DNA of 64,000 nt from an uncultured Clostridia bacterium (GTDB taxonomy: Bacteria > Bacillota > Clostridia > UBA1381), in contig CANQQZ010000003.1 of the NCBI GenBank assembly GCA_947626135.1, positions 80,359 through 144,358 of the forward strand, in the 5' to 3' direction. Numbering within the stretch: position 1 is the stretch's first letter; every line of letters starts with the position of its first letter. Both the position numbers and the translations under genes were made by a program. The notes under the pieces are model-generated. The model was not told the DNA's origin, searched no databases, and was given only the letters and a program-made list of their open reading frames with translations. Positions 1-9,476 of this stretch are shown one piece after another.

Positions 1-561
1 GCTTCTCGATGCTTCCGGCTCTATCAAATACGCCGCCATATCCCCCAAAAGCTCTTTAAGCCGCTGCTCGGTGCTCCGCATATTCCCGACGATCGCGCGC
101 TCTGAACCCTTGTTGCCGTGAAAAAGATTCAGCACCACCGCTATTACTATGCCTATAGCTACAAGCATGATCTCGTTCACAATGAAATCCGCGCCGAACT
201 CCATAGCCGTCAGCATATGCGCCGCGATAACCGCGTTTACGGATATGGTCGCGCCCCAGCCGAGGAAATCGCTTATTGTGACAAGCAAAAAGATAAAAAC
301 CCCGTAAGCGACCCATTCGTTCGGCACATGCGCAAACACCAGCCACGAAATACACAGCGTCAAGGCAAGCGTAATAACGCGGAAAAGCGAAAGCTTAAGC
401 GTATCCCATTTCGTGGACACGATTGTAAGCAGCGTTATCGTTCCGGCTGAAACCTCGTAATTAAGATTTAATCTCGCCGCTATATATATGGCGGCGGAGC
501 TGCCCACGGCAATTTTCAGCGCGCGCAGGATTACTTTTTTTCGTCCTTTTATACTCTGCAT
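1..561 (-). CDS. Aromatic acid exporter-like (ArAE/YgaE, DUF939-type) membrane protein, truncated by window edge
   Basis: This gene is open to the left edge, so the track does not list it as a whole ORF. Reading the minus strand from the ATG at 561 gives 187 uninterrupted codons beginning MQSIKGRKKV. Several hydrophobic segments follow (around residues 10-27, 35-45, 55-75 and 75-110), then LIVNEIMLVAIGIVIAVVLNL-like membrane sequence and a charged cytoplasmic stretch with STEQRLKEL. This resembles the N-terminal half of the FUSC/ArAE family of inner-membrane proteins proposed to export aromatic acids. An AGGTGG-type ribosome binding site precedes the start. The divergent neighbour is a DUF445 protein. 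The substrate cannot be inferred, and the C-terminal cytoplasmic half lies outside the window. Confidence 0.72.
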   Translation of the reverse strand, partial: MQSIKGRKKVILRALKIAVGSSAAIYIAARLNLNYEVSAGTITLLTIVSTKWDTLKLSLFRVITLALTLCISWLVFAHVPNEWVAYGVFIFLLVTISDFLGWGATISVNAVIAAHMLTAMEFGADFIVNEIMLVAIGIVIAVVLNLFHGNKGSERAIVGNMRSTEQRLKELLGDMAAYLIEPEASRS

Positions 562-685
562 GGCAGCCACCTCCGTCATTATATGTATTTTATAACATAT
601 CGTCTGCCGTGTCAAGCTTTGAAACCGGTTTGACATTGCCCCGGCAATATGTTAAAATATTATAAACAAACCGGAGGCTGGTTAT

Positions 686-1582
686 ATGACTTTCACAATT
701 CTAATACCGCCGCTTATCGGCGGAGTAATAGGATATATCACAAACGCGCTCGCCATAAAAATGCTGTTTCGTCCGCGGCGCGCCGTATTCGTTTTCGGCA
801 AACGCCTGCCGTTTACGCCCGGGCTTATCCCGAAGGAGCAGGCGCGTGTGGCGCGGTCGGTCGGAAATGTTATCAGCACGCAGCTTTTGAATGCGGAAAC
901 TCTGACGGAGGTCCTCACCTCCGAAAATATGACGGAAAAAATACGCTCCGGAATAGAAAGCCTTATTGAAAAAAATAAAAGCAGCTCCGCCTCCGTCGGC
1001 AGCGCCGTGCTTTGGTTCGCGCCGCGCGAGGACGCCGAGCGCGCCGCCGTGGGCATTCGCGGCGAGGCGGCGCGCATGATTTATGAGAGGATCACATCGG
1101 ACACGGCAAAAGCAGCCGTAACCGAAGCCGTTTCCTCGCGTATCCGCGGCAGACTCAGCTCGGTCGGATTCGGTATCTTCGATAAAATTGCCGAGCCTGT
1201 GGCGCGCGGCGTAAGCGACTCGATTAACGGCGCCATAGCGGATAACGGTATGGAATTTATAGAAAAGCTTCTTGACGGCGAAATGGATAAGCTCAAAAAC
1301 ACGAAAATATGCGATTTGATTGATCGCTTCAGCGATAAAACCGACGCAGTCACGGATTTTGTCATGAATATTTATCTGCGCGTGGTGCGCGAACACCTCG
1401 GCAAGATCCTCGCGGATATCAACATCGCAGAAATCGTAGAGAACCGCGTCGCGTCCTTCGATGTTTCCCAGCTTGAGTCAATGATTTTCGGACTTATGAA
1501 AAAAGAGCTTAACGCCATAGTCTATCTGGGCGCTCTGCTCGGTTTTCTCATGGGCTGGATCAACCTTTTGTTTAGGTTTTAA
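686..1582 (+). CDS. DUF445 family membrane protein (YheB-like)
   Basis: The 298-residue protein opens with a membrane segment containing PLIGGVIGYITNALAIKMLF, followed by the RPRRAVFVFGKRLPFTPG and GLIPKEQ region. That pairing is the hallmark of DUF445 proteins. It ends with a second hydrophobic anchor, LGALLGFLMGWINLL. The long central part is charged and probably helical. The family is widespread in Firmicutes (B. subtilis YheB and YtxH-region relatives) and has no settled biochemical role. The ATG at 686 has a good GGAGG ribosome binding site eight or so bases upstream. A strong terminator hairpin follows. It appears to be monocistronic. Confidence 0.85.
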   Translation: MTFTILIPPLIGGVIGYITNALAIKMLFRPRRAVFVFGKRLPFTPGLIPKEQARVARSVGNVISTQLLNAETLTEVLTSENMTEKIRSGIESLIEKNKSSSASVGSAVLWFAPREDAERAAVGIRGEAARMIYERITSDTAKAAVTEAVSSRIRGRLSSVGFGIFDKIAEPVARGVSDSINGAIADNGMEFIEKLLDGEMDKLKNTKICDLIDRFSDKTDAVTDFVMNIYLRVVREHLGKILADINIAEIVENRVASFDVSQLESMIFGLMKKELNAIVYLGALLGFLMGWINLLFRF

Positions 1583-1615
1583 GCTTGTGCCCCGATATTT
1601 TCCGGTTTTAAAAGA

Positions 1616-1637
1616 AAAGGCGCCGCGCGGCGCCTTT
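1616..1637 (+). terminator. Rho-independent terminator after the DUF445 gene
   Basis: AAAGGCGCCGC and GCGGCGCCTTT form a perfect 11-bp palindrome, followed by TCTC and T-rich sequence. It lies between the convergent DUF445 gene and trmO and could act in both directions. Confidence 0.7.
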
Positions 1638-1688
1638 CTCATATTTAACGCGCGGCAAAATCCGCCGCTTCCGGATTTGAAAATGCGA

Positions 1689-2387
1689 TTATTTTTTCCC
1701 TTTGAGAAAGTCCGCGTAATCCTCCACTCCGCAGACGGTAAGAACGCCGTCCTTTACGCGGAATTTTATATTTTTTCCCGCGAACGCCGTGCCGTACACG
1801 CGGCTGGGATCGTTCTGATACGGCGGGCGCGGGTCCTGCTCCAGAATGCTTATCGCCGCCGCGCGTTTTTTCTCCGGAAGCGCGTCTAAAAGCTTCCCCG
1901 GAAATTCGACGCTTAATCTGTAATCTCTCACTTCCCCCGCGAACCCGCTCTCCGCCTCCGGAATACTGTCCGCATACGGCAGATACGGCTTTATATCATA
2001 AACCGGAGTGCCGTCCATAATGTCCGCTCCGCTTATAAGCAGCAGCGGTCCAAGCTTTTCATCGCGCACGATCCCGTCAAGCCTTACGGCTGAAAGCCCT
2101 ATCGGATTCGGGCGGTACGGAGAACGCGTCGCGAACACACCCATACGCTTTTTCCCGCCAAGCCGCGGCGGATGGACCATAGGCGTCCACGTCCCGCGCG
2201 CCGCCTCGGAAAATTCCCATAAAACCCATATATGAGAATACCCGTCAAGTCCGCGCAGAGCGTCCGGACTGCGATATTCCGGCTCAAACACTATAATCTC
2301 GCTCGTGTCCGCAAGACCGCTTTGACGCGGTATGCCGAATTTCTCCGGATAATCGCTTCGCACGCGTGCGATTATTTTTAGCTCCAT
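1689..2387 (-). CDS. trmO: tRNA (adenine(37)-N6)-methyltransferase TrmO (TsaA/YaeB family)
   Basis: TrmO uses S-adenosylmethionine to methylate N6 of t6A37 in certain tRNAs such as those for Thr. The 232-residue sequence carries the family signatures: YSHIWVLWEFSEA, the HPPRLGGKKRMGVFATRSPYRPNPIGLS region, which shapes the SAM pocket, and DPRPPYQND near the C-terminus. The N-terminal half is the eight-stranded barrel seen in TsaA-like proteins. The start at 2387 has an AAGGAG site nine bases upstream that sits inside the end of pcrA, and only six bases separate the two genes. They are therefore probably cotranscribed. A downstream shift in function is not suggested. Confidence 0.9.
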   Translation of the reverse strand: MELKIIARVRSDYPEKFGIPRQSGLADTSEIIVFEPEYRSPDALRGLDGYSHIWVLWEFSEAARGTWTPMVHPPRLGGKKRMGVFATRSPYRPNPIGLSAVRLDGIVRDEKLGPLLLISGADIMDGTPVYDIKPYLPYADSIPEAESGFAGEVRDYRLSVEFPGKLLDALPEKKRAAAISILEQDPRPPYQNDPSRVYGTAFAGKNIKFRVKDGVLTVCGVEDYADFLKGKK

Positions 2388-2393
2388 AGCATT

Positions 2394-4589
2394 TTACTCC
2401 TTAACCTTTGTAAGCTTCGCGAATTTTGCCATAAGCTGCTTTGTTCCTATAGAATCGAAATCGATCTGCACGATCGCGTCCGAACCGAATTGCTGAACCG
2501 ACAAAACGCGCCCGCGTCCGAATTTTCTGTGTTCCACGATATCTCCGGCTTTAAAATTCACGCCGCTTTTCTCATTTTTGCTCTGCGGTGCGCGCATAGG
2601 CTGTTTTGCCGAATAGAAAATGCCGAGCTTGGACGCGCTTTTTGCAAGCTCCGAGCGAACATCTCCCGTTTCAGACATATATTCCGCGGGAATTTCGCCG
2701 AAAAACCGTGACGGCGCCGACGGCGATGTTCTGCCGAATATCGTGCGGCTCAGAGTCTTTGTCAGATACAGTCTCTCCTTAGCCCGCGTTATCGCCACAT
2801 AGCAAAGCCGCCGTTCCTCCTCTATGCTTTCCTCGTCGCCCGACGACCGCATCCCCGGGAATAATCCCTCCTCTATACCGGCGAGGAACACCACGGGGAA
2901 CTCCAGTCCCTTTGCGCTGTGAATGGTCATCAGCACCACTGCGTCCGTGTCCTCGTCATAGGCGTCGATATCCGACACAAGCGAAATTCCCTCCAAAAAT
3001 TCCGCGAGCGTACCATTGTAATCGGGATTGCCCTCAAATTCGCGGACAACGCTCATAAATTCCTCGAGGTTATCCATCCTCGTCCGCGCCTCTATGGAAT
3101 TTTCCGCTTCAAGACTCGCCATATACCCGGTGTCCGTCATGACCCGCTCGACAAATTCCGAAATCGCAGCCTTGTCCTTGAGCTCCGCAAGCGCGCTTAT
3201 CATATCGGCGAACGCCTTGAGCCTCGGTGCCGCCGCGCCAAGCTCCGTCCATTCCTCCGCGGCGGACACCGCCTCGAACAGCGTCATATTGTTCGCGTCC
3301 GCTATACGCTTCGCCTTCTCCAGCGTTGCCGCTCCGATTTTACGCTTCGGCTCATTTATTATCCGGCGCAGACTTATCTCGTCCGACGGATTGTGTATAA
3401 CGCGCAGATACGCCGTAATATCCTTGATTTCCTTGCGGTCGTAGAAACGAAGTCCGGCAAGCACCCTGTACGGTACTCCCTCCCTCATAAGCATTTCCTC
3501 GATTACGCGCGACTGCGCGTTCATACGGTAAAGCACGGCGCAGTCGGAGTATTTCCCCGTTTTACCGCAGCGTTTTTTTATTTCGCGGGCAATAAAGCGT
3601 CCCTCGTCGTATTCGTTCGGAGCCGTATATGTAAAAATCTTTTCGCCCTCGCCGTTATCCGTCCACAAATCCTTTCCCATACGTCCGGCATTATGCGCTA
3701 TGACGGCGTTTGCCGCGTTTAAAATATTCTGCGTTGAACGATAGTTCTGCTCAAGACGTATAACCTTCGCGTCGGGATAATCCTTTGTGAAGTTTAAAAT
3801 ATTCCCCACGTTTGCGCCGCGGAACTTATATATGCTCTGATCGTCGTCGCCGACCACGCAAAGATTATTGTAGCCCTTTGACAGCAGGCTTACAAGCATA
3901 TACTGCGTGTTGTTCGTATCCTGATATTCATCGACAAGGATGTACTCGAAGCGGCTTTGATATTTCATCAGCACATCCGGATTTTTGCTTAAAATTTTCA
4001 CCGTGAACAGAATTATATCGTCAAAATCAAGCGCGTTGGCAGCCTTCAGGCGCGACTGATAGCTTTTATACAGCTCCGCGATTATGCTCATTCGGTAATC
4101 GCCCGCATAATGCTTTTCAAATGCTGCCGCCTCCATCATGTCGTTCTTCGCGCTGCTTATAATCGAAAGCGCGTTCCTGACGGGAAAATTCTTTTCGTCA
4201 AGGTTCATTTCCTTAATGCATTCCTTCATAAGCGTGCGCGAATCCGAGCTGTCGTATATGACGAAATCACGTCCGTAGCCTGTCAAATCTATGCTTGAAC
4301 GCAGTATCCTCACGCATATCGAGTGAAATGTGCCGACCCACATTCCGCCCGCCATATTTCCGAGCAGCGCGTTTATGCGCTCCTTCATCTCATTCGCGGC
4401 TTTGTTTGTAAATGTTATCGCAAGGATATTATACGGCGCTGTATGCTTTTTATCTATTATATACGCTATTCTGTTCACGAGCACCGTCGTTTTTCCGCTT
4501 CCCGCGCCGGCGAGCACCAGAAGCGGTCCCTCCGTCGAACGCACAGCCTCAATTTGCCGCTCATTTAAATTTGAAAGTATTTTATCCAT
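2394..4589 (-). CDS. pcrA: ATP-dependent DNA helicase PcrA/UvrD (superfamily 1A)
   Basis: PcrA is the 3'-5' helicase needed for repair, rolling-circle replication and removal of RecA filaments. The sequence has all helicase motifs: AGAGSGKTTVLVNRI (motif I), LAITFTNKAANEMKER (Ia), VDEYQDTN (II), VVGDDDQSIYKFRGA (III), RLEQNYRS (IV), VVLMTIHSAKGLEFPVVFL (V) and CYVAITRAKERLYLT (VI). The C-terminus ends with a Tudor-like segment containing VEHRKFGRGRV, which in PcrA binds RNA polymerase. The track extends to 4688, but the ATG at 4589 (MDKILSNLNERQ) has a GAGAGGAAAT ribosome binding site and matches family starts, giving 731 residues. It is divergent from spoIVB and followed by trmO. Confidence 0.96.
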   Translation of the reverse strand: MDKILSNLNERQIEAVRSTEGPLLVLAGAGSGKTTVLVNRIAYIIDKKHTAPYNILAITFTNKAANEMKERINALLGNMAGGMWVGTFHSICVRILRSSIDLTGYGRDFVIYDSSDSRTLMKECIKEMNLDEKNFPVRNALSIISSAKNDMMEAAAFEKHYAGDYRMSIIAELYKSYQSRLKAANALDFDDIILFTVKILSKNPDVLMKYQSRFEYILVDEYQDTNNTQYMLVSLLSKGYNNLCVVGDDDQSIYKFRGANVGNILNFTKDYPDAKVIRLEQNYRSTQNILNAANAVIAHNAGRMGKDLWTDNGEGEKIFTYTAPNEYDEGRFIAREIKKRCGKTGKYSDCAVLYRMNAQSRVIEEMLMREGVPYRVLAGLRFYDRKEIKDITAYLRVIHNPSDEISLRRIINEPKRKIGAATLEKAKRIADANNMTLFEAVSAAEEWTELGAAAPRLKAFADMISALAELKDKAAISEFVERVMTDTGYMASLEAENSIEARTRMDNLEEFMSVVREFEGNPDYNGTLAEFLEGISLVSDIDAYDEDTDAVVLMTIHSAKGLEFPVVFLAGIEEGLFPGMRSSGDEESIEEERRLCYVAITRAKERLYLTKTLSRTIFGRTSPSAPSRFFGEIPAEYMSETGDVRSELAKSASKLGIFYSAKQPMRAPQSKNEKSGVNFKAGDIVEHRKFGRGRVLSVQQFGSDAIVQIDFDSIGTKQLMAKFAKLTKVKE

Positions 4590-4758
4590 TATTTCCTCTC
4601 CGCCGCCGCGCTCATTTTCATTAAAAGCACGGTAATTATCATAAGTATACCACATAAACAAAAAAAAAGCTATGTTTTTTTTAGTCATGCTTCATTAACT
4701 TTTCAGTATATAAAAATCCGCAAACGCAAAATTTAAAATGGCGGGAGGTGATACGTTT

Positions 4759-5730
4759 ATGAAAAAATTTTACAAAAACATTTTCGCCGTATTTATTATA
4801 TCGCTGTGCGCGTCGTTTTATACGCCGGTTTCGGCGGCGGATTACGTTATTCCGTCCGGGCGGATGGTCGGAATAAAAATATACGCCGATGGCGTTATAG
4901 CCGCCGGAACGGCGGAGTTTACCGACGAAAGCGGAAAAAAGGTTTGTCCGGCGCGCGACGCCGGAATACAGACCGGAGATATAATAATTAAAGCGAACGG
5001 AGAAAAGGTCGCGTCATGCGCCGACCTCGCGGAATTTGAGACGGAAAATCCGGTTGAAATCGAGTTCGTGCGCGGCAGCGAAACGAAAACGGCGTCCGTT
5101 ACACCTAAGCTGTCGAATGACGGACGGTACAGAATAGGCTTATGGGCGCGCGACAGCGCGGCGGGCGTCGGCACGCTCACATATATAAATCCCGATAACA
5201 TGCGCTACTGCGCGCTGGGTCACGCCATAACCGACGCCGATTCCCAAAGCGTGCTGACGGTGCGCGAGGGAAGCATTAACGAATGCAGCATAATCGGAAT
5301 AAACATGGGGCATATAGGACTTCCCGGCGCCGTAACGGCTGAATTTGACGGAGAGGTCCTGGGAACGGTCGACAACAACGCGGACAACGGGATCTCGGGC
5401 GTTATGACCGCCTCGGCGGATGATGCGACGGTGCCCGTCGCGCAGCCGTCACAGGTCCACGGCGGCGAGGCAAGCGTTCTGAGCGATATAGAGGGCGGCG
5501 CCGTAACCGCGTATTCCGCGCGCATAGACGTCATATCGGATAAGGGACTCAGAAACATGACCGTCGAGATTACCGACGAAAGACTTATAAACGCCAGCGG
5601 CGGGATCGTGCAGGGCATGAGCGGCGCGCCGATAATGCAGGACGGACAGCTTGTCGGCGCAGTCACGCATGTATTCGTGAATAATCCGAAAAAGGGCTAC
5701 GGCATTTTTGCAAAAAATATGGCTGAATAA
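4759..5730 (+). CDS. spoIVB: SpoIVB-type serine peptidase (S55 family) with PDZ domain
   Basis: SpoIVB is secreted from the forespore into the intermembrane space, where it triggers SpoIVFB-dependent processing of pro-sigma-K. This protein has an N-terminal signal or anchor (residues 5-25), a short PDZ domain (DAGIQTGDIIIKANGEKV) and the S55 peptidase domain. The catalytic His lies in CALGHAITD and the catalytic Ser in QGMSGAPIMQDGQ, followed by VGAVTHVFVNNPKKGYGIF, which is diagnostic. At 323 residues it is shorter than the 425-residue B. subtilis protein, mainly in the N-terminal region. I chose the ATG at 4759 because GGGAGGTGAT sits just upstream; the track's start at 4738 has no such site. 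It is not beside spo0A here, unlike in Bacillus. Confidence 0.9.
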   Translation: MKKFYKNIFAVFIISLCASFYTPVSAADYVIPSGRMVGIKIYADGVIAAGTAEFTDESGKKVCPARDAGIQTGDIIIKANGEKVASCADLAEFETENPVEIEFVRGSETKTASVTPKLSNDGRYRIGLWARDSAAGVGTLTYINPDNMRYCALGHAITDADSQSVLTVREGSINECSIIGINMGHIGLPGAVTAEFDGEVLGTVDNNADNGISGVMTASADDATVPVAQPSQVHGGEASVLSDIEGGAVTAYSARIDVISDKGLRNMTVEITDERLINASGGIVQGMSGAPIMQDGQLVGAVTHVFVNNPKKGYGIFAKNMAE

Positions 5731-5835
5731 AAATACCGGCGCAAAGCCGCGCTTGGATAAAGCTTCTCAAGCCGGACGGATTCATTTCGCGCCGCGCCGC
5801 AGGGACAGCCGTCTCCGACGGCGTAACGGATAATA

Positions 5836-6915
5836 TCAATTCGCTTCCGGCTTTGCCGGCTTATTGCGTATCCGATACGCAGCCGAAAAGATGACGCATA
5901 AGCCGACCGTAACAGCGGCGGCTGCCGTCTCCGCGGCTGAGGACGCGGCGGCGGCTTTTGATATCGACGGCGCGAACACGGCGGTGGTTATCGGATTTTT
6001 CCAGAAATACGCCGCCGTAAGTGCGCCCGCGATAAGCCCATGCAGGATTTTTCCGATAAAATACGGTTTGAGCGACAGCTCATATTTCGCGATTACCGCT
6101 ATCACCTGTATATGAACGCTTAATCCGGCGAAGCCCACGATTACGGCGGTCATTATGAGCCTTTTCATCACGGGCAGCGTCAGATTTGAAATCTTGACCG
6201 CTCCCGTCACGAATTCAAGTATACCCGACAAAAACGCGTCCGATTCGGGCGGAAGCGCGAAAAGATCAAGCGCCAGACGGCTCGCCATGCTGAAAAGTAT
6301 CACAGCGCCGCATACCGTCAGAATATTTTGTATCGCGGACTGAAGAGCGATATTGAACACCTCGCCCGCGCTCCTGTCGGGCGTTGTCATAACGGTTTTC
6401 GGCGCCGTATAATCACGGTAACGGTAAAAACGAAAAATAACGCCCACTATAAGGGCGGCTGCGATATGCGACACATATAAAACCACCCCGTACATAATAT
6501 TCGAATACATCGCCGCGCCTATCGCGCCCAGAATAAAGAGCGGGCCGCTGTTATTGCAAAATGCCAGAAGTCTCTCGGCTTCGGTTTTTGTTATATAGCT
6601 GTTTTTATAAAGCTCTCCCGCCGTGACCGCGCCGAGAGGATATCCGCTTATAATACCGAGAACAAACGCTCCGGCTCCCATAGGCGACACGTTAAAAAGC
6701 GGCTTCATGCAAAATCTGAAGGCGTGCGAAAGCCATTCGCAAAATCCCGAATAAATCAAAATTCCCGAGCATATAAAAAACGGAAACAGCGTCGGCACGA
6801 TCATTTCGCAGCACAAATACATGGCGTCGCGCACATAAGCAGCCGCGCTTTGGGCATCGTTTAAAATAAGCGCAATAACAGCCGCCGCGGCAGCGGATAA
6901 TAATATCTTCTTCAT
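5836..6915 (-). CDS. ylbJ: Sporulation integral membrane protein YlbJ
   Basis: YlbJ is a polytopic membrane protein with nucleoside-transporter Gate-like segments, needed for normal spore formation in Bacillus and usually made under sigma-E. The 359-residue sequence has about eight hydrophobic segments. The conserved stretches are CEMIVPTLFPFFICSGILI near the N-terminus and GIISGYPLGAVTAGELYK with FCNNSGPLFILGAIG, typical of YlbJ and the related SpmA-like Gate proteins. The ATG at 6915 has GGAGGT eight bases upstream; the track start at 6933 overlaps that site and is less likely. It is divergent from the yqfC operon, another sporulation locus. Confidence 0.88.
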   Translation of the reverse strand: MKKILLSAAAAAVIALILNDAQSAAAYVRDAMYLCCEMIVPTLFPFFICSGILIYSGFCEWLSHAFRFCMKPLFNVSPMGAGAFVLGIISGYPLGAVTAGELYKNSYITKTEAERLLAFCNNSGPLFILGAIGAAMYSNIMYGVVLYVSHIAAALIVGVIFRFYRYRDYTAPKTVMTTPDRSAGEVFNIALQSAIQNILTVCGAVILFSMASRLALDLFALPPESDAFLSGILEFVTGAVKISNLTLPVMKRLIMTAVIVGFAGLSVHIQVIAVIAKYELSLKPYFIGKILHGLIAGALTAAYFWKNPITTAVFAPSISKAAAASSAAETAAAAVTVGLCVIFSAAYRIRNKPAKPEAN

Positions 6916-7007
6916 AATCTCCGACCTCCGCATTATCTATATGCCGAAGTTGCTGTACTTAAAACCCCCCGATTTACATAAATTTAAACCAGAAGGGAAG
7001 TATCATA

Positions 7008-7259
7008 ATGAAAAAAGAAGATTTTAAAGCGGCGGGAAGAGAGATAATGATGAGCGTTCCGCGTATAACCGTAACCGGGAACAGCGGGCTTTACATAGAA
7101 AACCACAAGGGTATAGAGGTTTATACGCGGGAGCTTATACGGCTCTCGACATCGGAGGGAAGCGTTTCCATAGAGGGACATGACCTGAATATAGACGCTG
7201 TTCGCGTAAGCGATATCTTCATTTCCGGAATTATCGGCAAAATAGAGTTTGAATTTTAG
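7008..7259 (+). CDS. yqfC: Sporulation protein YqfC
   Basis: This 83-residue protein matches the YqfC family: short, beta-rich, with a conserved core of PRITVTGNSGLYIENHKGI followed by Y-x-R-x-x-I-R-L and an aliphatic C-terminus (ISGIIGKIEFEF). In Bacillus yqfC is a sigma-E gene co-transcribed with yqfD, and loss of the family affects sporulation; the biochemical role is unknown. An AGAAGGGAAG ribosome binding site precedes the ATG. It heads the conserved yqfC-yqfD-phoH-ybeY-era-yqzL-recO cluster, and yqfD begins 16 bases after its stop. Confidence 0.92.
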   Translation: MKKEDFKAAGREIMMSVPRITVTGNSGLYIENHKGIEVYTRELIRLSTSEGSVSIEGHDLNIDAVRVSDIFISGIIGKIEFEF

Positions 7260-7275
7260 CGGAGACGGCAAAAAA

Positions 7276-8475
7276 ATGTTAAATAAGTTCTTTAATTTTC
7301 TTAAAGGGTATGTTATAATAGAAATAAGCGGACAAAATCCGGAACGTTTTATAAACATCTGCCTCAGGCGCGGCATACGTCTAAGCTCGGTAGAGCGAAG
7401 AGGAGGCGCCATGATCACGCGCATATACATACGCGATCTCAGGCACGCTGCCGATGTACGCCGCAAAACAAAGGTACGAATACATATTCTGAAAAAACGC
7501 GGCGTGAAAAACTTTATCAAAAGATACAAAAAGCGCGTACTGTTCGCCGTGTGCGCCGCGCTCGCCGCCGCCGCCGTTTATCAGTCCTCACGCCACATAT
7601 GGACCGTGGAAATAAACGGCGTAAAGGACGCCGATATAACGCGCATCGCGCAGCTCCTTGAGGAAAACGGAATATACACCGGAGCGTCAAAAAGCAAGCT
7701 CCTCCCCATCGGGGATATAAAAAACAATATCCTCGCCGACTATCCGGAAATTTCATGGCTGTGGGTATATATGGAGGGGACGAAGGCGCGTGTGGAGGTA
7801 TTTGAACGCCGCGCGCATCACGAAATAGTTGATAAGCACATACCATGCGATATTGTATCCTCCGGAGAGGGCGTGATAAAAAAGCTTACCGTTAAAGCGG
7901 GGCGTCCGGCTGTCGCCGCGGGCGACGCGGTGACCTATGGCGACACCCTTATATCCGGACAAATTGACGCAAACGGCGCGGAAGGAACAAACAAGCGGCT
8001 GCTTGTCCACGCTTTGGGAGAGGTCAGCGCATACACCATGCATTCAGCCGAAAAAGACGAGCCTCTTTACGATGAGATACGGACGCCGACAGGCGCTGTA
8101 AAGCGGTATATAACCCTTGAGATATTCGGCAAAAAATATGACCTTTTCCGCGGCATGGCGGAGGATTACGCCGATTATGACATAAAGACCGACTGCTATG
8201 AGCTGACCTTGCCCATGTTCGGATATACCGGGCTGTCGGTTACGTCTCAAAAGCACATAGAGGTGCAGCCGGAGCGCGAGCCCGTAAGCGAAGAGCTCGC
8301 CGCGGCGCGCGCGAGGGACGCGCTCGAGGAGGAGATCGCAAAAACGCTTACTCCTCTTGCCCGGCGCACGGACGAGCGCCTTGAATATAAAAAGGTCAGC
8401 GATGACATTATAAGGGTAAAATGCACTATGAGCTTTATTGAAAATATAGGCACGGAAGAAATAATTAAGGAGTGA
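7276..8475 (+). CDS. yqfD: Sporulation protein YqfD
   Basis: YqfD-family proteins are single-pass membrane proteins of about 400 residues required for efficient sporulation; their activity is unknown. This 399-residue sequence starts MLNKFFNFLKGYVIIEISG, has the family N-terminal domain with ERFINICLRRGI, a membrane helix near residue 85 (VLFAVCAALAAAAVY), then a FtsQ/POTRA-like external part including HIWTVEINGV and ISWLWVYMEGTKARVEV. I placed the start at the ATG at 7276 because it matches the family and has GGAGACGG upstream; the track start at 7249 overlaps yqfC. The stop overlaps the ribosome binding site of phoH. Confidence 0.92.
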   Translation: MLNKFFNFLKGYVIIEISGQNPERFINICLRRGIRLSSVERRGGAMITRIYIRDLRHAADVRRKTKVRIHILKKRGVKNFIKRYKKRVLFAVCAALAAAAVYQSSRHIWTVEINGVKDADITRIAQLLEENGIYTGASKSKLLPIGDIKNNILADYPEISWLWVYMEGTKARVEVFERRAHHEIVDKHIPCDIVSSGEGVIKKLTVKAGRPAVAAGDAVTYGDTLISGQIDANGAEGTNKRLLVHALGEVSAYTMHSAEKDEPLYDEIRTPTGAVKRYITLEIFGKKYDLFRGMAEDYADYDIKTDCYELTLPMFGYTGLSVTSQKHIEVQPEREPVSEELAAARARDALEEEIAKTLTPLARRTDERLEYKKVSDDIIRVKCTMSFIENIGTEEIIKE

Positions 8476-8480
8476 AAAAT

Positions 8481-9476
8481 TTGACCAACAGACAAATCGA
8501 TTTGCCGCACGGCACGGACATGGCTGCGCTGTTCGGAAGCTTCGACGAGAATATAAAGCTTATCGAGCAGTCGATGCATGTCACCGTATTCGCGCGGGAA
8601 AACGCGCTGCGCATTTCCGGAGAGGAGGAGGACGCGGCGCAGGCGGCTCAGGTAATTCATCTGCTTATACAGGTGCTCGAAAACGGCGAGATCATTGATA
8701 AGCAAAAGGTCATCTACGCCATGACAATGGTTCGCGAGGACGGCGGCTTCGACATGAAGCTGCTGGGCGACAACTGTATCGCGATAAACGCCAAGGGCAG
8801 TCCCATAAAGACCAAAACTCTCGGTCAGAAACGGTATGTGGACGCGATAACCGAAAATACTATAGTGTTCGGCATAGGTCCCGCCGGCACGGGAAAAACA
8901 TATCTCGCGGTCGCAAAAGCCGTAACGGCTCTGAGAGCGAAGGAGGTGAGCCGCATAATTCTGACGCGTCCGGCGGTCGAGGCCGGCGAAAAGCTCGGCT
9001 TTTTGCCGGGCGATTTACAGAATAAAGTGGATCCGTATTTAAGACCCTTATACGATGGGATGTATGAAATGCTGGGCGGCGAAGGATTCCTGAAAAATCA
9101 GGAAAAGGGGGTCATAGAGGTCGCGCCGCTGGCATATATGCGCGGGCGCACGCTCGACAATGCGTTTATAATACTGGACGAGGCTCAAAACACCACCCCG
9201 GAGCAGATGAAAATGTTCCTTACGCGTATCGGCTACGGCTCTAAGGCGATCGTAACGGGCGACGTCACACAAATCGATCTTCCCGGCGATAAGCGGTCGG
9301 GACTGAAGGAGGCGGAAAAGGTGCTCAAAAACATCGAGGGCATAAAATTCTGCTATCTGACGGAAAAGGACGTGGTGCGCCACCCGCTTGTTCAGGAGAT
9401 AATAAAGGCATACGCAAAATACGACGAGGAAAGAGAAAAGAGAAGAACTCATGGCAGAACTGATAATAGAAAATGA
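8481..9476 (+). CDS. phoH: PhoH-like ATPase
   Basis: PhoH/YqfE-type proteins have a P-loop ATPase domain and are linked to RNA metabolism through their constant association with YbeY. The sequence contains GPAGTGKTYLAVAKAV (Walker A), ILTRPAVEAGEKLGFLPGDL, YMRGRTLDNAFIILDEAQN (Walker B) and TGDVTQIDLP, all diagnostic, plus an N-terminal KH-like region. The track uses a GTG at 8472, but AAGGAG occupies 8467-8472 and so cannot serve that codon. The TTG at 8481, eight bases after the site, is the better start, giving 331 residues (MTNRQIDLPHG). It overlaps functionally with the yqfD stop and is followed by ybeY with a 26-base overlap. Confidence 0.94.
   Translation: MTNRQIDLPHGTDMAALFGSFDENIKLIEQSMHVTVFARENALRISGEEEDAAQAAQVIHLLIQVLENGEIIDKQKVIYAMTMVREDGGFDMKLLGDNCIAINAKGSPIKTKTLGQKRYVDAITENTIVFGIGPAGTGKTYLAVAKAVTALRAKEVSRIILTRPAVEAGEKLGFLPGDLQNKVDPYLRPLYDGMYEMLGGEGFLKNQEKGVIEVAPLAYMRGRTLDNAFIILDEAQNTTPEQMKMFLTRIGYGSKAIVTGDVTQIDLPGDKRSGLKEAEKVLKNIEGIKFCYLTEKDVVRHPLVQEIIKAYAKYDEEREKRRTHGRTDNRK

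Noticed and set aside
2919-3722. 267-codon plus-strand ORF opposite pcrA
   Set aside because: It is the antisense shadow of the pcrA helicase core; composition is His/Arg-rich nonsense and no ribosome binding site or family pattern is present.
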